Source of the DNA: an uncultured Bacteroidota bacterium
GTDB taxonomy: Bacteria; Bacteroidota; Bacteroidia; Flavobacteriales; Flavobacteriaceae
Assembly: GCA_902587325.1 (NCBI GenBank)
Contig: CACIKV010000005.1
Coordinates: forward strand, 17,354 to 81,353
Direction: 5' to 3'
DNA: 64,000 nucleotides
Of the stretch, positions 18,545 through 27,475 are shown one piece after another (within the stretch, counting starts at the first letter, position 1; each line of letters opens with the position of its first letter). The position numbers and the translations under genes are program-made. Under the pieces are notes generated by a model. The model searched no databases. It saw only the letters and a list, made by a program, of their open reading frames with translations, and was not told where the DNA came from.

Positions 18545-19081
18545 ATGAAAAAATTAAAAAATTCTGAGCTTGACAGAATTGATGTTTCAACTTTTAAATC
18601 TATTAAAAAAACTCCACTAATCATCATTCTAGATAACATTAGAAGTTTAAATAATATCGGCTCTATTTTTAGAACCTCAGATGCTTTTTTAATTGAAAAA
18701 ATTTACTTGTGTGGAATAACTGCCACTCCACCGAATAGAAAGATTACAAAAACTGCAATTGGTTCAACAGAAACTGTTGAATGGGAATATATAAATGATA
18801 TAAATGATTTGATAGATAATTTAATTAATCATCAAGTTAAAATTTGGTCAGTAGAACAAGTAGTAAAGTCCACTAAACTTCAAGATTTGAAATCAATTGA
18901 TTCTAAAAAAAAACATGCTTTAATTTTTGGAAATGAAATAGATGGAGTAAGTCAAGAAGTCATTAACAAGTCAGACGGATTAATCGAAATAAACCAATAT
19001 GGAACAAAACATTCTCTAAATATTTCAGTAGCAGTTGGAATTGTAATTTGGAAGTTTTATAATCTTATAAAATCAAATTAG
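18545..19081 (+). CDS. TrmH/SpoU-family RNA 2'-O-methyltransferase
   Basis: A 178-residue SPOUT-class methyltransferase showing all three knot motifs: NIGSIFRTSDAF, ALIFGNEIDGVS and HSLNISVAVGIVIW. It uses S-adenosylmethionine to methylate a ribose 2'-OH in tRNA or rRNA. There is no extra N-terminal RNA-binding domain, so it is the short form common in Bacteroidota; the target nucleotide cannot be told. Its TAG stop overlaps the folK stop on the other strand by 4 bases, so the two mRNAs must overlap at their 3' ends. Confidence 0.9.
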   Translation: MKKLKNSELDRIDVSTFKSIKKTPLIIILDNIRSLNNIGSIFRTSDAFLIEKIYLCGITATPPNRKITKTAIGSTETVEWEYINDINDLIDNLINHQVKIWSVEQVVKSTKLQDLKSIDSKKKHALIFGNEIDGVSQEVINKSDGLIEINQYGTKHSLNISVAVGIVIWKFYNLIKSN

Positions 19082-19572
19082 GAATTAACCTTAATTATAT
19101 CTAATCTTTCAGGCAATACCAAAAGAAGTTCATGAACAGTCTTTTTTTTAATAGGATGAAAAATTTCTTTACTTATTTCACATAGAGGAATTAAAACAAA
19201 ATGTCTTGTATGCATTCTGGGGTGAGGTATCGTTAAACTTTGTGTTTTTAATACAATATCCTCTATAAAAATAATATCTATATCAATATTTCTAGATTCG
19301 TAAAAACCTTTCGCTTTTCTTTTTCTTCCAAATAAATTTTCAATTTTTAAAATTGAATTTATCAAATCGCTGGGCGATAAATTTGATTCAATATGTAAAC
19401 ATGCGTTTAAAAAAAATTCACCAATAAATCCCTCAGCTGGATTGCTGTAAAAATTTGAGACCTTAACAATATTACCTATTGATTTTTCAATTTGTACTAT
19501 CGCTAAGTTTAAATTATATTCTTTATCCCCAATGTTAGAGCCGATTGATAAATAAACGTTTCTTTTTTTCAA
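19078..19572 (-). CDS. folK: HPPK, 2-amino-4-hydroxy-6-hydroxymethyldihydropteridine pyrophosphokinase
   Basis: A 164-residue folate-pathway enzyme that transfers pyrophosphate from ATP to hydroxymethyl-dihydropterin. Motifs: VYLSIGSNIGDKEYNL at the N-terminus, the NPAEGF segment, LFGRKRKAKGFYESRNIDIDIIF with the magnesium-binding D-x-D, and IPHPRMHTRHFVLIPL. Length is normal. The start is TTG (19572) directly before KKRNVYLS. It is divergent from the transporter gene with 36 bases between. Confidence 0.95.
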   Translation of the reverse strand: MKKRNVYLSIGSNIGDKEYNLNLAIVQIEKSIGNIVKVSNFYSNPAEGFIGEFFLNACLHIESNLSPSDLINSILKIENLFGRKRKAKGFYESRNIDIDIIFIEDIVLKTQSLTIPHPRMHTRHFVLIPLCEISKEIFHPIKKKTVHELLLVLPERLDIIKVNS

Positions 19573-19608
19573 TATTAAATTCTTAAGGATTAAATTTATT
19601 ATAATAAA

Positions 19609-20319
19609 ATGGATTACAATAATACTGAAAAAGTTGAGTTAGCAAAAAAAATATATTTATATCTAGGTGCAATTTTTATAACTTCATTAGTTGTATCAAA
19701 CTTAATTTTCCAAAAGTTTTTTTACTGGTATCCTTTTGATATATCACTTTTTGGATTTAATTTATTTGAACTATCGGTTGGAATTTTACCTTATCCAATT
19801 ACTTTTCTAGTTACTGATTTAATTTCTGAAATATATGGGAAAAAGAATGCTAATAAAATAGTTGTGGCTGGAATTTTTGCTTCATTTTTTTCATTATCAA
19901 TTATATATGTTGCAAACTCAGTTCCTGCAATAGATTCATCACCTGTTAATAATGAAACCTTCACTAGTGTTTTTTACTTATCTGGCCTAGCAGTTTTATC
20001 TTCAATGCTTGCTTATCTTTTTGCACAATTTATAGATATTAAAATATATCACTATTGGAAGAAAAAAACTAAGGGAAAAATGTTGTGGTTAAGAAACAAT
20101 TTTTCAACTTTCTCATCACAGTTTATAGATACTTTTACAGTAGTTTTTTTACTGTGTGTAACTAACACACTTCCGTGGGATATGTTTACAGGTTTGCTTA
20201 TTTCTGGATTTTTATTTAAAGTATTAGTCGCCCTTATTGATACTCCTCTTTTATACTTAGGTGTTTATTATTTTAGAAAAAAGTTTGATCTCAAAATAAA
20301 TGAGGAAATTGATATTTAA
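19609..20319 (+). CDS. Queuosine precursor transporter (YhhQ/VUT family)
   Basis: A 236-residue inner-membrane protein with about six hydrophobic helices. The family hallmark YPITFLVTDLISEIYGKKNANKIV near residues 57-80 is clear, and SQFIDTFTVVFL lies in the later helix pair. YhhQ-family proteins take up 7-cyano- or 7-aminomethyl-7-deazaguanine for tRNA queuosine. The gene ends in a 4-base stop-to-stop overlap with the DUF2797 gene. Confidence 0.9.
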   Translation: MDYNNTEKVELAKKIYLYLGAIFITSLVVSNLIFQKFFYWYPFDISLFGFNLFELSVGILPYPITFLVTDLISEIYGKKNANKIVVAGIFASFFSLSIIYVANSVPAIDSSPVNNETFTSVFYLSGLAVLSSMLAYLFAQFIDIKIYHYWKKKTKGKMLWLRNNFSTFSSQFIDTFTVVFLLCVTNTLPWDMFTGLLISGFLFKVLVALIDTPLLYLGVYYFRKKFDLKINEEIDI

Positions 20320-21107
20320 TCTATTTTAATATTAACCACCAAGCCTTCATTAGATCTAACGTTAAAAACTGTACTATCCTCAAAAATTAAATACTGTCCT
20401 TTAATCCCAATTAACTTGCCTGAAAAGGTTTTCATTTTTTTTATGTTTAAACTTTTTGGAGTTATTATACTATTTGAAATTGGATAATTAATTTTTAAAG
20501 TCTTTGATTTACTTAAAAAATAGTTTTTTGCTTCCTCTGGAAGAATTGAGTAACATTCATTTTTTTTGCTTAACAAATCAATATTAGACTTATTTGTAGT
20601 TAACATTGTTCTCCAATTTGTTTTGTCTTTAAAATATTTTTTTAACTCAATCTCACAAATACCAGCTAAATATCTATTTGGCAATTCTGCAATTTCAATT
20701 GCTTCAATAGCACCTTGATCAATCCATCTAGTTGGGACTTGAGATTTTCTTGTAACACCCACTTTTACATCACTTGTGAATGATAAATATATAGAGTGTG
20801 GTTGCAACTGAATTTTTTTTTCATAATCTAAGTCTCTATCCTGAATTCCTAAATGAGCTTTACTTAGCTCAGGTCTAATAATCCATTCTGCTGTACTCGG
20901 AGATTCAAAAAAACATTTTTTACAATGTCCTTGACGAAAAATTTCTTGATCAGAACTACAACTTAAGCAAGAATAACCTTTAAAATCAATTGTTAAATGC
21001 TTATTTAATATTGAATCTGAAATTAAAAACTCATTATTCATATCTAAAAAATATTTTACTGAATTACTAATTTCAGATCTCATCTTATTTAAAACACCCG
21101 TAAACAT
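20316..21107 (-). CDS. DUF2797 family protein
   Basis: About 263 residues. I chose the ATG at 21107, beginning MFTGVLNKMRSEI, because family members start with this motif. An ATG 16 codons upstream (21155) would overlap the divergent GH3 gene. A zinc-ribbon-like cluster CLSCSSDQEIFRQGHCKKC is near residue 65. The family motifs VGVTRKSQVPTRWIDQGA and AIEIAELPNRYLAGICE follow. Molecular function of DUF2797 is not established. The VTR and RWIDQGA motifs resemble a GIY-YIG-like fold, but I would not assign nuclease activity. Cytoplasmic. Confidence 0.88.
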   Translation of the reverse strand: MFTGVLNKMRSEISNSVKYFLDMNNEFLISDSILNKHLTIDFKGYSCLSCSSDQEIFRQGHCKKCFFESPSTAEWIIRPELSKAHLGIQDRDLDYEKKIQLQPHSIYLSFTSDVKVGVTRKSQVPTRWIDQGAIEAIEIAELPNRYLAGICEIELKKYFKDKTNWRTMLTTNKSNIDLLSKKNECYSILPEEAKNYFLSKSKTLKINYPISNSIITPKSLNIKKMKTFSGKLIGIKGQYLIFEDSTVFNVRSNEGLVVNIKID

Positions 21108-21135
21108 TTTTATATTAATTTTATCATATAAATAT

Positions 21136-22644
21136 ATGCCATTTTCATTATTCAATACAGTAGTTTCCTGGATGCTTAAAAAAAGAATTCATCAAATTGA
21201 ATTATTTATGAAGTATCCACATGATGTTCAAAATGAGGTTTTAAAAAAACTACTTAATCAATCCAAGGATACTTTTATTGGTAAACAATATGATTTTAAA
21301 TCAATAAATAGTTACAAAGATTTTTCAGAAAGAGTGCCTGCAAGAACCTATGAAGAATTTTTTCCATATATAAAGAAAACAATTGATGGAGATCAAAATA
21401 TTTTTTGGAATGAGAATATTAAATGGTTTGCCCAATCAAGTGGGACAACTAATTCAAAAAGTAAATTTATACCTGTTAGTAACTCTGCGTTAGAAGATTG
21501 TCATTTTAAGGCTGGTAAGGATATGTTATGTCTTTATATTAACAATAATGAGAATTCAAATTTATTTTCTGGAAAATCATTAAGGCTTGGTGGAAGCAGA
21601 AAAATATATGAAAATAATAATAACTATTTTGGTGATTTATCTGCAATTTTAATCGATAATCTACCTGTTTGGGCAGAGATAATTAGTACTCCAAATAATT
21701 CTATTTCTCTAATGGATAAATGGGATGAAAAAATTGAAGCTATAATTGAAGGTACTTTAAATGAAGATGTAAGAAGTTTAGCTGGAGTTCCTTCATGGAT
21801 GCTGACTCTTTTAAATAAACTTCTTGAAAAGACTGGAAAAAAATATATTGATGAAATTTGGAATAATCTGGAAGTATACTTTCACGGTGGTGTAAGTTTT
21901 AATCCATACAGAAATGAATTTGAAAATATTATATCAAAAAAAGGATTTAAATTTTATGAAATTTACAATGCATCTGAAGGGTTTTTTGCAATTCAAGACT
22001 CAAATGAGAGAAATGATTTACTACTAATGTTAGATTATGGTATTTTTTATGAGTTTATATCAATAGATGATAGCAGTAAAAAAGAAACAATAATTGGTTT
22101 GTCTCATGTTGAACTAGGAATTAATTATGCCATACTAATAACTACTAATTCAGGGTTGTGGAGATATAAAATTGGTGACACTGTCAAGTTTACCTCTTTA
22201 AATCCTTATAGAATTATTGTATCAGGAAGAACAAAACACTATATAAATACTTTTGGTGAAGAGGTTATTATAGACAATGTTGAAAATGCCCTTGAAAAGG
22301 TTATTAAAATTCATCAATGTAAAATTGTTGATTACACCGTTGCTCCAAAATTCATGAAATCTGGAAAAAAAGGTAAACATGAGTGGATTATTGAATTTTC
22401 TAAAAAGCCAAAAAATTTAAAAAAATTTATTGAAGATATGGATTTTGAAATTCAAAAAGTTAATACTGACTATAAAGCAAAGAGATTTAAAAATATAACC
22501 TTAGACACTCCTGAATTATATATAGCTCGAAAAAACTTATTTTACGATTGGTTAAAAAATAAAAATAAAGTAGGGGGGCAAAATAAAATACCTAGATTAT
22601 CTAACGATAGAACATTCTTTGAGGAATTACTAAAAATAAATTAA
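21136..22644 (+). CDS. GH3-family adenylating (acyl-acid amido synthetase-like) protein
   Basis: A 502-residue member of the GH3 auxin-responsive family within the ANL adenylating superfamily. The ATP-binding motif SSGTTNSKSKFIPVS is near residue 102. HGGVSFNPYRNEF, YNASEGFFA and YKIGDTVKFTS follow in the expected order. The C-terminal domain includes ISGRTKHYINTFGEEVI-like sequence. GH3 proteins adenylate a carboxylic acid and join it to an amino acid. Bacterial homologues are common in flavobacteria but uncharacterised. It starts 28 bases from the DUF2797 start, divergently. Confidence 0.88.
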   Translation: MPFSLFNTVVSWMLKKRIHQIELFMKYPHDVQNEVLKKLLNQSKDTFIGKQYDFKSINSYKDFSERVPARTYEEFFPYIKKTIDGDQNIFWNENIKWFAQSSGTTNSKSKFIPVSNSALEDCHFKAGKDMLCLYINNNENSNLFSGKSLRLGGSRKIYENNNNYFGDLSAILIDNLPVWAEIISTPNNSISLMDKWDEKIEAIIEGTLNEDVRSLAGVPSWMLTLLNKLLEKTGKKYIDEIWNNLEVYFHGGVSFNPYRNEFENIISKKGFKFYEIYNASEGFFAIQDSNERNDLLLMLDYGIFYEFISIDDSSKKETIIGLSHVELGINYAILITTNSGLWRYKIGDTVKFTSLNPYRIIVSGRTKHYINTFGEEVIIDNVENALEKVIKIHQCKIVDYTVAPKFMKSGKKGKHEWIIEFSKKPKNLKKFIEDMDFEIQKVNTDYKAKRFKNITLDTPELYIARKNLFYDWLKNKNKVGGQNKIPRLSNDRTFFEELLKIN

Positions 22645-23870
22645 GAAGCTTCTTTTAAATCAGTAAAATTTGTATAATCTAATTTTGATAATATATAGCT
22701 TTTATCAACAATTAGCTTTTTTGTTTTTGATCCGGGAAGGTTAAACATATCATCAATTAAAATAGTCTCGCATATAGATCTAAGTCCTCTGGCTCCTAAT
22801 TTAAATTCAACAGCTTTTTCTACGATATAATCTAAAGCTTCATTTGTGAAAGTCAGTTTAATATTATCTATTTCAAAAAGACGTATATATTGTTTTGTAA
22901 GAGCATTTTTTGGCTCAATCAGAATTTTTCTAAGAGTTTTTGCATCTAGTTCAAGCATGTAAGTAAGAACTGGAAGTCTACCCAGTATTTCTGGAATTAA
23001 ACCAAAGTCTTTTAGATCATTAGGCTTTATATTTGAAATAATTGTACTTTCATCAATTTTAGCTTTTAATTTTGAGTTTTTAAATCCAACTGAACTCATG
23101 TTTAGTCTTCTATTAATTATTCTTTCAATTCCATCAAAAGCTCCACCTGCAATAAATAATATATTTGAAGTATTTAATTTAATAAAGTTTTGATCTGGAT
23201 GTTTTCTTCCACCTTTAGGTGGAACATTAACAATAGTTCCTTCCATTAATTTTAATAAAGCCTGTTGAACACCTTCACCAGAAACATCTCTTGTAATAGA
23301 CGGGTTATCTGATTTTCTAGATATTTTATCAATCTCATCAATAAAAATTATACCTTTTTCAGCTTTTTCAATATTATAATCTGCAGCTTGTAAGAGTCTT
23401 GTTAAAATATTTTCAACATCTTCTCCAACATAACCTGCCTCAGTTAATACAGTTGCATCGACAATTGCTATGGGAACATCTAACATCTTAGCAATAGTTT
23501 TAGCTATTAATGTCTTACCAGTGCCTGTTGGACCAGCAATTATTACATTACTTTTTTCAATTTCAAGATTATCATTTGTCGCTTCCTGATTAATTCTCTT
23601 ATAATGATTGTAGACACAAACAGAAATTACTTTTTTTGAGTATTCCTGACCAACAACATAATCATCCAAGAATTTCTTAATCAATTTTGGATTTAAATGT
23701 GAAATATCATCATTAGGTTTAATCTCTTTAATTTGTGTTTGATGATTTAAAATAGAATAAGCTTGTTCAATGCATTGATCACAAATATGAGCATTCTCAC
23801 CTGCAACAAGGATTTTGGTTTGCACTTTACTTATTCCGCAAAAGGAACATGATAGGCTTTCATCAGACAT
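22641..23870 (-). CDS. clpX: ATP-dependent Clp protease ATP-binding subunit ClpX
   Basis: A 409-residue AAA+ unfoldase. The N-terminal zinc domain uses Cys8, Cys11, Cys30 and Cys33. Walker A GPTGTGKT is at 113-120 and Walker B IIFIDEIDKI at about 174-183. The arginine-finger region is GLIPEILGRLPV. The loop that docks on ClpP, usually IGF, reads VGF here. It unfolds tagged proteins and feeds them to ClpP. It lies 3 bases after clpP in the tig-clpP-clpX order. Its stop interlocks with the convergent GH3 stop over 4 bases. Confidence 0.97.
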   Translation of the reverse strand: MSDESLSCSFCGISKVQTKILVAGENAHICDQCIEQAYSILNHQTQIKEIKPNDDISHLNPKLIKKFLDDYVVGQEYSKKVISVCVYNHYKRINQEATNDNLEIEKSNVIIAGPTGTGKTLIAKTIAKMLDVPIAIVDATVLTEAGYVGEDVENILTRLLQAADYNIEKAEKGIIFIDEIDKISRKSDNPSITRDVSGEGVQQALLKLMEGTIVNVPPKGGRKHPDQNFIKLNTSNILFIAGGAFDGIERIINRRLNMSSVGFKNSKLKAKIDESTIISNIKPNDLKDFGLIPEILGRLPVLTYMLELDAKTLRKILIEPKNALTKQYIRLFEIDNIKLTFTNEALDYIVEKAVEFKLGARGLRSICETILIDDMFNLPGSKTKKLIVDKSYILSKLDYTNFTDLKEAS

Positions 23871-23873
23871 AAT

Positions 23874-24533
23874 CTAATTTTTGACAAGTACTTCATCGAT
23901 CATACCGTACTTTTTAGCTTCCAATGCTTTCATCCAATAGTCTCTATCAGAATCAGCATGAACTTTATCATACTTTTGCCCAGTATGCTTCGCTATAATC
24001 TCGTACAATTCTTTCTTGAGTTTTCCAATTTCTCTAGCAGTGATTTCTATATCAGATGCTTGACCTTGAGCGCCGCCAAGAGGTTGATGAATCATTACTC
24101 TAGAGTGCGTCAAACCTGATCTTTTACCCTTTTCTCCTGCACAAAGTAATACTGCAGCCATGGATGCGGCGATTCCAGTACATATTGTCGCAACATCAGG
24201 TCCTATAAATTGCATAGTATCATAAATACCTAAACCTGCATAAACAGACCCACCTGGCGAATTTATATAAATTTGAATATCTTTTTCCTTATCAGTACTT
24301 TCAAGAAATAAAAGTTGAGCTTGAATAATATTAGCGATTGAATCATTGATCGCAGTTCCTAAAAAAATAATTCTATCCATCATTAGTCTAGAAAAAACAT
24401 CCATTTGAGCTACATTAAGTTGTCTTTCTTCAATAATGTATGGGGTCATACTACTTATCATTTGATCGTAATACAGTGAGTTGACACCTTGATGTTTTAT
24501 TGCAAATTTTTTAAATTCTTTTGAGTAATTCAT
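23874..24533 (-). CDS. clpP: ATP-dependent Clp protease proteolytic subunit ClpP
   Basis: A 219-residue serine protease. The catalytic Ser124 is in GIAASMAAV, His149 in [10 protein letters not shown], and the Asp in the DRDYWM motif (about 198). The oligomer-forming [11 protein letters not shown] motif is present. The N-terminus (about 25 residues before [11 protein letters not shown]) fits the propeptide region of family members. Forms a tetradecameric chamber that pairs with ClpX. Nine bases separate it from tig, so it belongs to the same operon. Confidence 0.97.
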   Translation of the reverse strand: MNYSKEFKKFAIKHQGVNSLYYDQMISSMTPYIIEERQLNVAQMDVFSRLMMDRIIFLGTAINDSIANIIQAQLLFLESTDKEKDIQIYINSPGGSVYAGLGIYDTMQFIGPDVATICTGIAASMAAVLLCAGEKGKRSGLTHSRVMIHQPLGGAQGQASDIEITAREIGKLKKELYEIIAKHTGQKYDKVHADSDRDYWMKALEAKKYGMIDEVLVKN

Positions 24534-24542
24534 AGAATAAAT

Positions 24543-25868
24543 TTAATCATTTTTCTTGTAAGCAAGTTCAATATATTTTTCGTAAGATATTTCTTTTTCC
24601 TTTTTTTTAATTTTTTCCTTATATATTGATAGAAGCTTTTCACTGATTAATTGATGAGTCATTCTTTTAACCTCTTCATTATTTGTTAAAATTCTTGCTG
24701 TAATTTTTTCTAAATCTTCATTTTTAGGTTCAGGTTGACCATAAGCAATCATTTGATTTTTAATTGATTTTTCAGCAAAATCTTTAATCATTAATTGATC
24801 AATTTTAATATCATTATCCTCTAATAATTTAGATTCGATTAATTGATATTTTAATCCGTTTTTAGAGTTATCGTATTCCTTCTGAATATCTTCATCCGTT
24901 AATGGATCCTTAGAATTTATTTTAATTAATTTTTTAATAAAGTTTGTTGGCAAATCAATTTTTATGGATTTAATTAACTCATCTGTAACATCATTTAAAA
25001 ATTTTTGATCTGATTGATTGATAAATTGTTTTTCAATTTCTTCTTTTACTCTTTTCTTAAATTCAATTTGATTCTTTGGAGTGTTTTCTTTATATATTTT
25101 ATCAAATAAAGACTTTTCAAGCTTTGCTTTTTCTGTTTTACTAAACTCTTTAATCTCAAAATTAACTTTTTCAATTGTTTCAACTTTATCTTTTTCAATC
25201 CCAGTTATTGCTTCAAAGTCTCCCTTGGCTTTAAAGATATTATTACAATTAAAATCTACATAATCACCTACTTTTAATTTGGAGATTGTTTCATAAGATT
25301 TCTTAGAAAGTCTATCTGCAGAAATATTAACTTCTTTTTTTAGTTCAATCGTATCATTAATGATCATTGCAACTACATTCGATTTTTTTTCAATTTTTGT
25401 TAATGAGATAATTTTTCCATATTGATTTTGAATTGATTCAATTTGATTATCAACCATATTTTTATCGGCAATTATTTTGTAATAATTGATGCTCTTTTTA
25501 AGTTTATAATTCAATTTAAAATCTGGAGATTTAGCAATTTCAAATTTTAAAGATATATTATCGTCAGTCCACTTTATTTTTTCATTATCAATTGGTACAG
25601 GTGTTCCCAGTAGGGAAAGTTTTTTTTCAGAGATAAATTGAGTCAGTTTTGATTGAACTATTTTATTAATTTCATCAACTTTTACAGGAATTTCATACTG
25701 TTTTTTAATTAAACCAATTGGAACAAATCCTTTTCTAAAACCTGGAATGTTAGCTTTTTTTCTGTAATCATTTAGTATTGATTTTACCTTTTCATCATAA
25801 TCATTTTTTTTAATATCTAAATTGACTACAGATATTTGTTTATTAAGGTCTTCGATCGAAATACTCAT
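24543..25868 (-). CDS. tig: Trigger factor
   Basis: A 441-residue ribosome-associated chaperone. The ribosome-binding signature is IPGFRKGFVPIGLIKKQY near residues 39-56. A PPIase-like middle domain with weak FKBP similarity and a Lys/Glu-rich helical C-terminal domain follow. Bacteroidota trigger factors are divergent in the PPIase part, and this one fits that. It assists nascent chain folding. First gene of the tig-clpP-clpX operon and preceded by a good promoter at 25885-25915. Confidence 0.93.
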   Translation of the reverse strand: MSISIEDLNKQISVVNLDIKKNDYDEKVKSILNDYRKKANIPGFRKGFVPIGLIKKQYEIPVKVDEINKIVQSKLTQFISEKKLSLLGTPVPIDNEKIKWTDDNISLKFEIAKSPDFKLNYKLKKSINYYKIIADKNMVDNQIESIQNQYGKIISLTKIEKKSNVVAMIINDTIELKKEVNISADRLSKKSYETISKLKVGDYVDFNCNNIFKAKGDFEAITGIEKDKVETIEKVNFEIKEFSKTEKAKLEKSLFDKIYKENTPKNQIEFKKRVKEEIEKQFINQSDQKFLNDVTDELIKSIKIDLPTNFIKKLIKINSKDPLTDEDIQKEYDNSKNGLKYQLIESKLLEDNDIKIDQLMIKDFAEKSIKNQMIAYGQPEPKNEDLEKITARILTNNEEVKRMTHQLISEKLLSIYKEKIKKKEKEISYEKYIELAYKKND

Positions 25869-25884
25869 AGTAAAAAATTGGCCC

Positions 25885-25915
25885 CAAAAATAGCCTTTTT
25901 TATTTTGTATGACAA
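25885..25915 (-). promoter_or_regulatory. Promoter of the tig-clpP-clpX operon
   Basis: On the minus strand TTG (25913-25915, part of TTTG), a 20-base spacer and TATTTTTG (25885-25892) match the Bacteroidota consensus fully. The -7 box ends 16 bases before the tig ATG. The -33 element lies against the end of the upstream hydrolase gene, with one base between. Confidence 0.65.
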
Positions 25916-25916
25916 A

Positions 25917-26687
25917 TCAAGCTAATAATAGTTTTTTACAAATATCAAAGAATTCTAATTGTTTTTCATAATGCAACCAATGACCACCATCTTCTATAGA
26001 AATTACTTCATAATTAGTAAAAAGAAGTGACGATTTTTTTAATCCTTCATCAGTCACATAATCAGATTTTGTACCCCGAATGAAAAAGATATTTTTTTCA
26101 TAAAAATAATTGGATTCAATTTCGTTAAGTATATTATTAATGTTACTTATTAGTGATGCTAAATTAAATTTGAATTTGAATATTCCATTGTTTGATCTAA
26201 TAAGATTTTTAGATAAAAAAGAAATAAAAAGCTCATCTTTAAAATAATTTTTTAAGTGATTATCAAAATCAGACCTTTTTTGTACAGAATTTAGGTTTAC
26301 TGAATTTAACGCTTTGAAGATCAAATCATAATTATTATCATACTTAATTGGAAGTATATCTACAATAATTAGTTTTTCAACTAAAGTTTTATGATGAAGA
26401 GCAAAACAGCATGCTGTTTTTCCGCCCATTGAGTGCCCAATAATTGAAACTTTATCAAGATTTTTATATTCAATATATTTTTTTAAATCCTCAGACATTA
26501 ACTTATAAGTAAATTCATCGGAATGGAAACTTTTTCCATGATTTCTTTGATCTAATACATGAACTTCAAAACCAATCACTGAAAATTTTTTGGCAATAGT
26601 TACCCAGTTATCAAGAGATCCTAAAAAACCATGCAGAATAATCAGCTTTTTTTCTGAGTGACCAAAAATTCTACTATTTAAAATCAC
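25917..26687 (-). CDS. Alpha/beta-hydrolase (YbfF-like esterase)
   Basis: A 256-residue single-domain hydrolase without signal peptide. The oxyanion region ILHGFLGSLDNW is at 17-28, DQRNHGKSFHS at about 46-56, the nucleophile elbow GHSMGG with Ser86 at 84-89, and the closing His in EDGGHWLHYEK near residue 238. This pattern resembles YbfF and related acyl-CoA or carboxyl esterases. The start is GTG, overlapping the pdxJ stop by 4 bases, so the two are probably translationally coupled. Physiological substrate unknown. Confidence 0.88.
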   Translation of the reverse strand: MILNSRIFGHSEKKLIILHGFLGSLDNWVTIAKKFSVIGFEVHVLDQRNHGKSFHSDEFTYKLMSEDLKKYIEYKNLDKVSIIGHSMGGKTACCFALHHKTLVEKLIIVDILPIKYDNNYDLIFKALNSVNLNSVQKRSDFDNHLKNYFKDELFISFLSKNLIRSNNGIFKFKFNLASLISNINNILNEIESNYFYEKNIFFIRGTKSDYVTDEGLKKSSLLFTNYEVISIEDGGHWLHYEKQLEFFDICKKLLLA

Positions 26688-27400
26688 CTACTTAGCTTAT
26701 CTATATATAAGTTTATAACATTATCAATTCCCATATATATTGACTCACTTATTAATGCATGACCAATGGAAACTTCATCCAAATAAGGAACATTTTTAGC
26801 GAAAAACTCAATGTTTTTTAGAGATAAATCATGACCAGCATTAACACCAATTTTTAAATCATTTGCTAACCTAGAACACGCAGCATAGCTTTCAATTGAG
26901 CTTTTATCGCCAGATTCATACATTTTTGCAAATTTTTCAGTATATAATTCAATTCTGTCTGTTCCAGTTTTTTTTGCATACTCAACCATTTCTAAATCAG
27001 GATCAACAAATATTGATGTTCTAATTTTAGCTTTTTGAAACTTATGAATAATAGGTTTTAGATAATTACAATATTTTTTAGTATCCCAACCTGCATTTGA
27101 AGTTATGGCATCAACTTCATCTGGAACTAAGGTTACTTGTGTTGGTTTTATTTCTAAAATTAAATTAACAAACTTATCAATTGGATTACCTTCGATATTA
27201 AATTCTTTCTTAACAGATTTACCCAAATCAATTGCATCATTGTAACGAATATGTCTTTCATCAGGCCTTGGATGGACAGTAATACCGTCGGCTCCAAAAG
27301 TTTGAATATCTTCAGCCATCTTCAACAAATTTGGTGTATTGCCTCCTCTTGCATTTCTTAAAGTTGCAATTTTATTAATGTTAACGCTTAACTTAATCAT
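26684..27400 (-). CDS. pdxJ: Pyridoxine 5'-phosphate synthase
   Basis: A 238-residue TIM-barrel enzyme that condenses 1-deoxyxylulose 5-phosphate with aminoacetone phosphate to form pyridoxine phosphate. Motifs: LSVNINKIATLRNARGG at the N-terminus, GADGITVHPRPDERHI with the catalytic His and phosphate contacts, TLVPDEVDAITSNAGWD with the catalytic Glu, VNAGHDLSL and VSIGHALISESI. Length is normal. Divergent from nadK, an arrangement I recall from other flavobacteria. Confidence 0.96.
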   Translation of the reverse strand: MIKLSVNINKIATLRNARGGNTPNLLKMAEDIQTFGADGITVHPRPDERHIRYNDAIDLGKSVKKEFNIEGNPIDKFVNLILEIKPTQVTLVPDEVDAITSNAGWDTKKYCNYLKPIIHKFQKAKIRTSIFVDPDLEMVEYAKKTGTDRIELYTEKFAKMYESGDKSSIESYAACSRLANDLKIGVNAGHDLSLKNIEFFAKNVPYLDEVSIGHALISESIYMGIDNVINLYIDKLSR

Positions 27401-27409
27401 AAACTAGTT

Positions 27410-27439
27410 CAAAAATAATAAGTTAAATCCTTTAAACAG
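27410..27439 (-). promoter_or_regulatory. Probable promoter of pdxJ
   Basis: TATTTTTG on the minus strand (27410-27417) is a perfect -7 box ending 9 bases before the pdxJ ATG. Nineteen bases upstream is CTG (27437-27439) rather than TTG, a single mismatch in the -33 element. Confidence 0.45.
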
Positions 27440-27475
27440 TATATTTTTTATTTAATTTGTATAATAGAATATAGA

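Noticed and set aside
27443..27466. TATAAT-like and TTAATTTG sequences before nadK as a promoter
   Set aside because: The -7 box has a mismatch in a fixed position and there is no TTG at the right distance. A sigma-70 TATAAT box is not expected to direct transcription in Bacteroidota.
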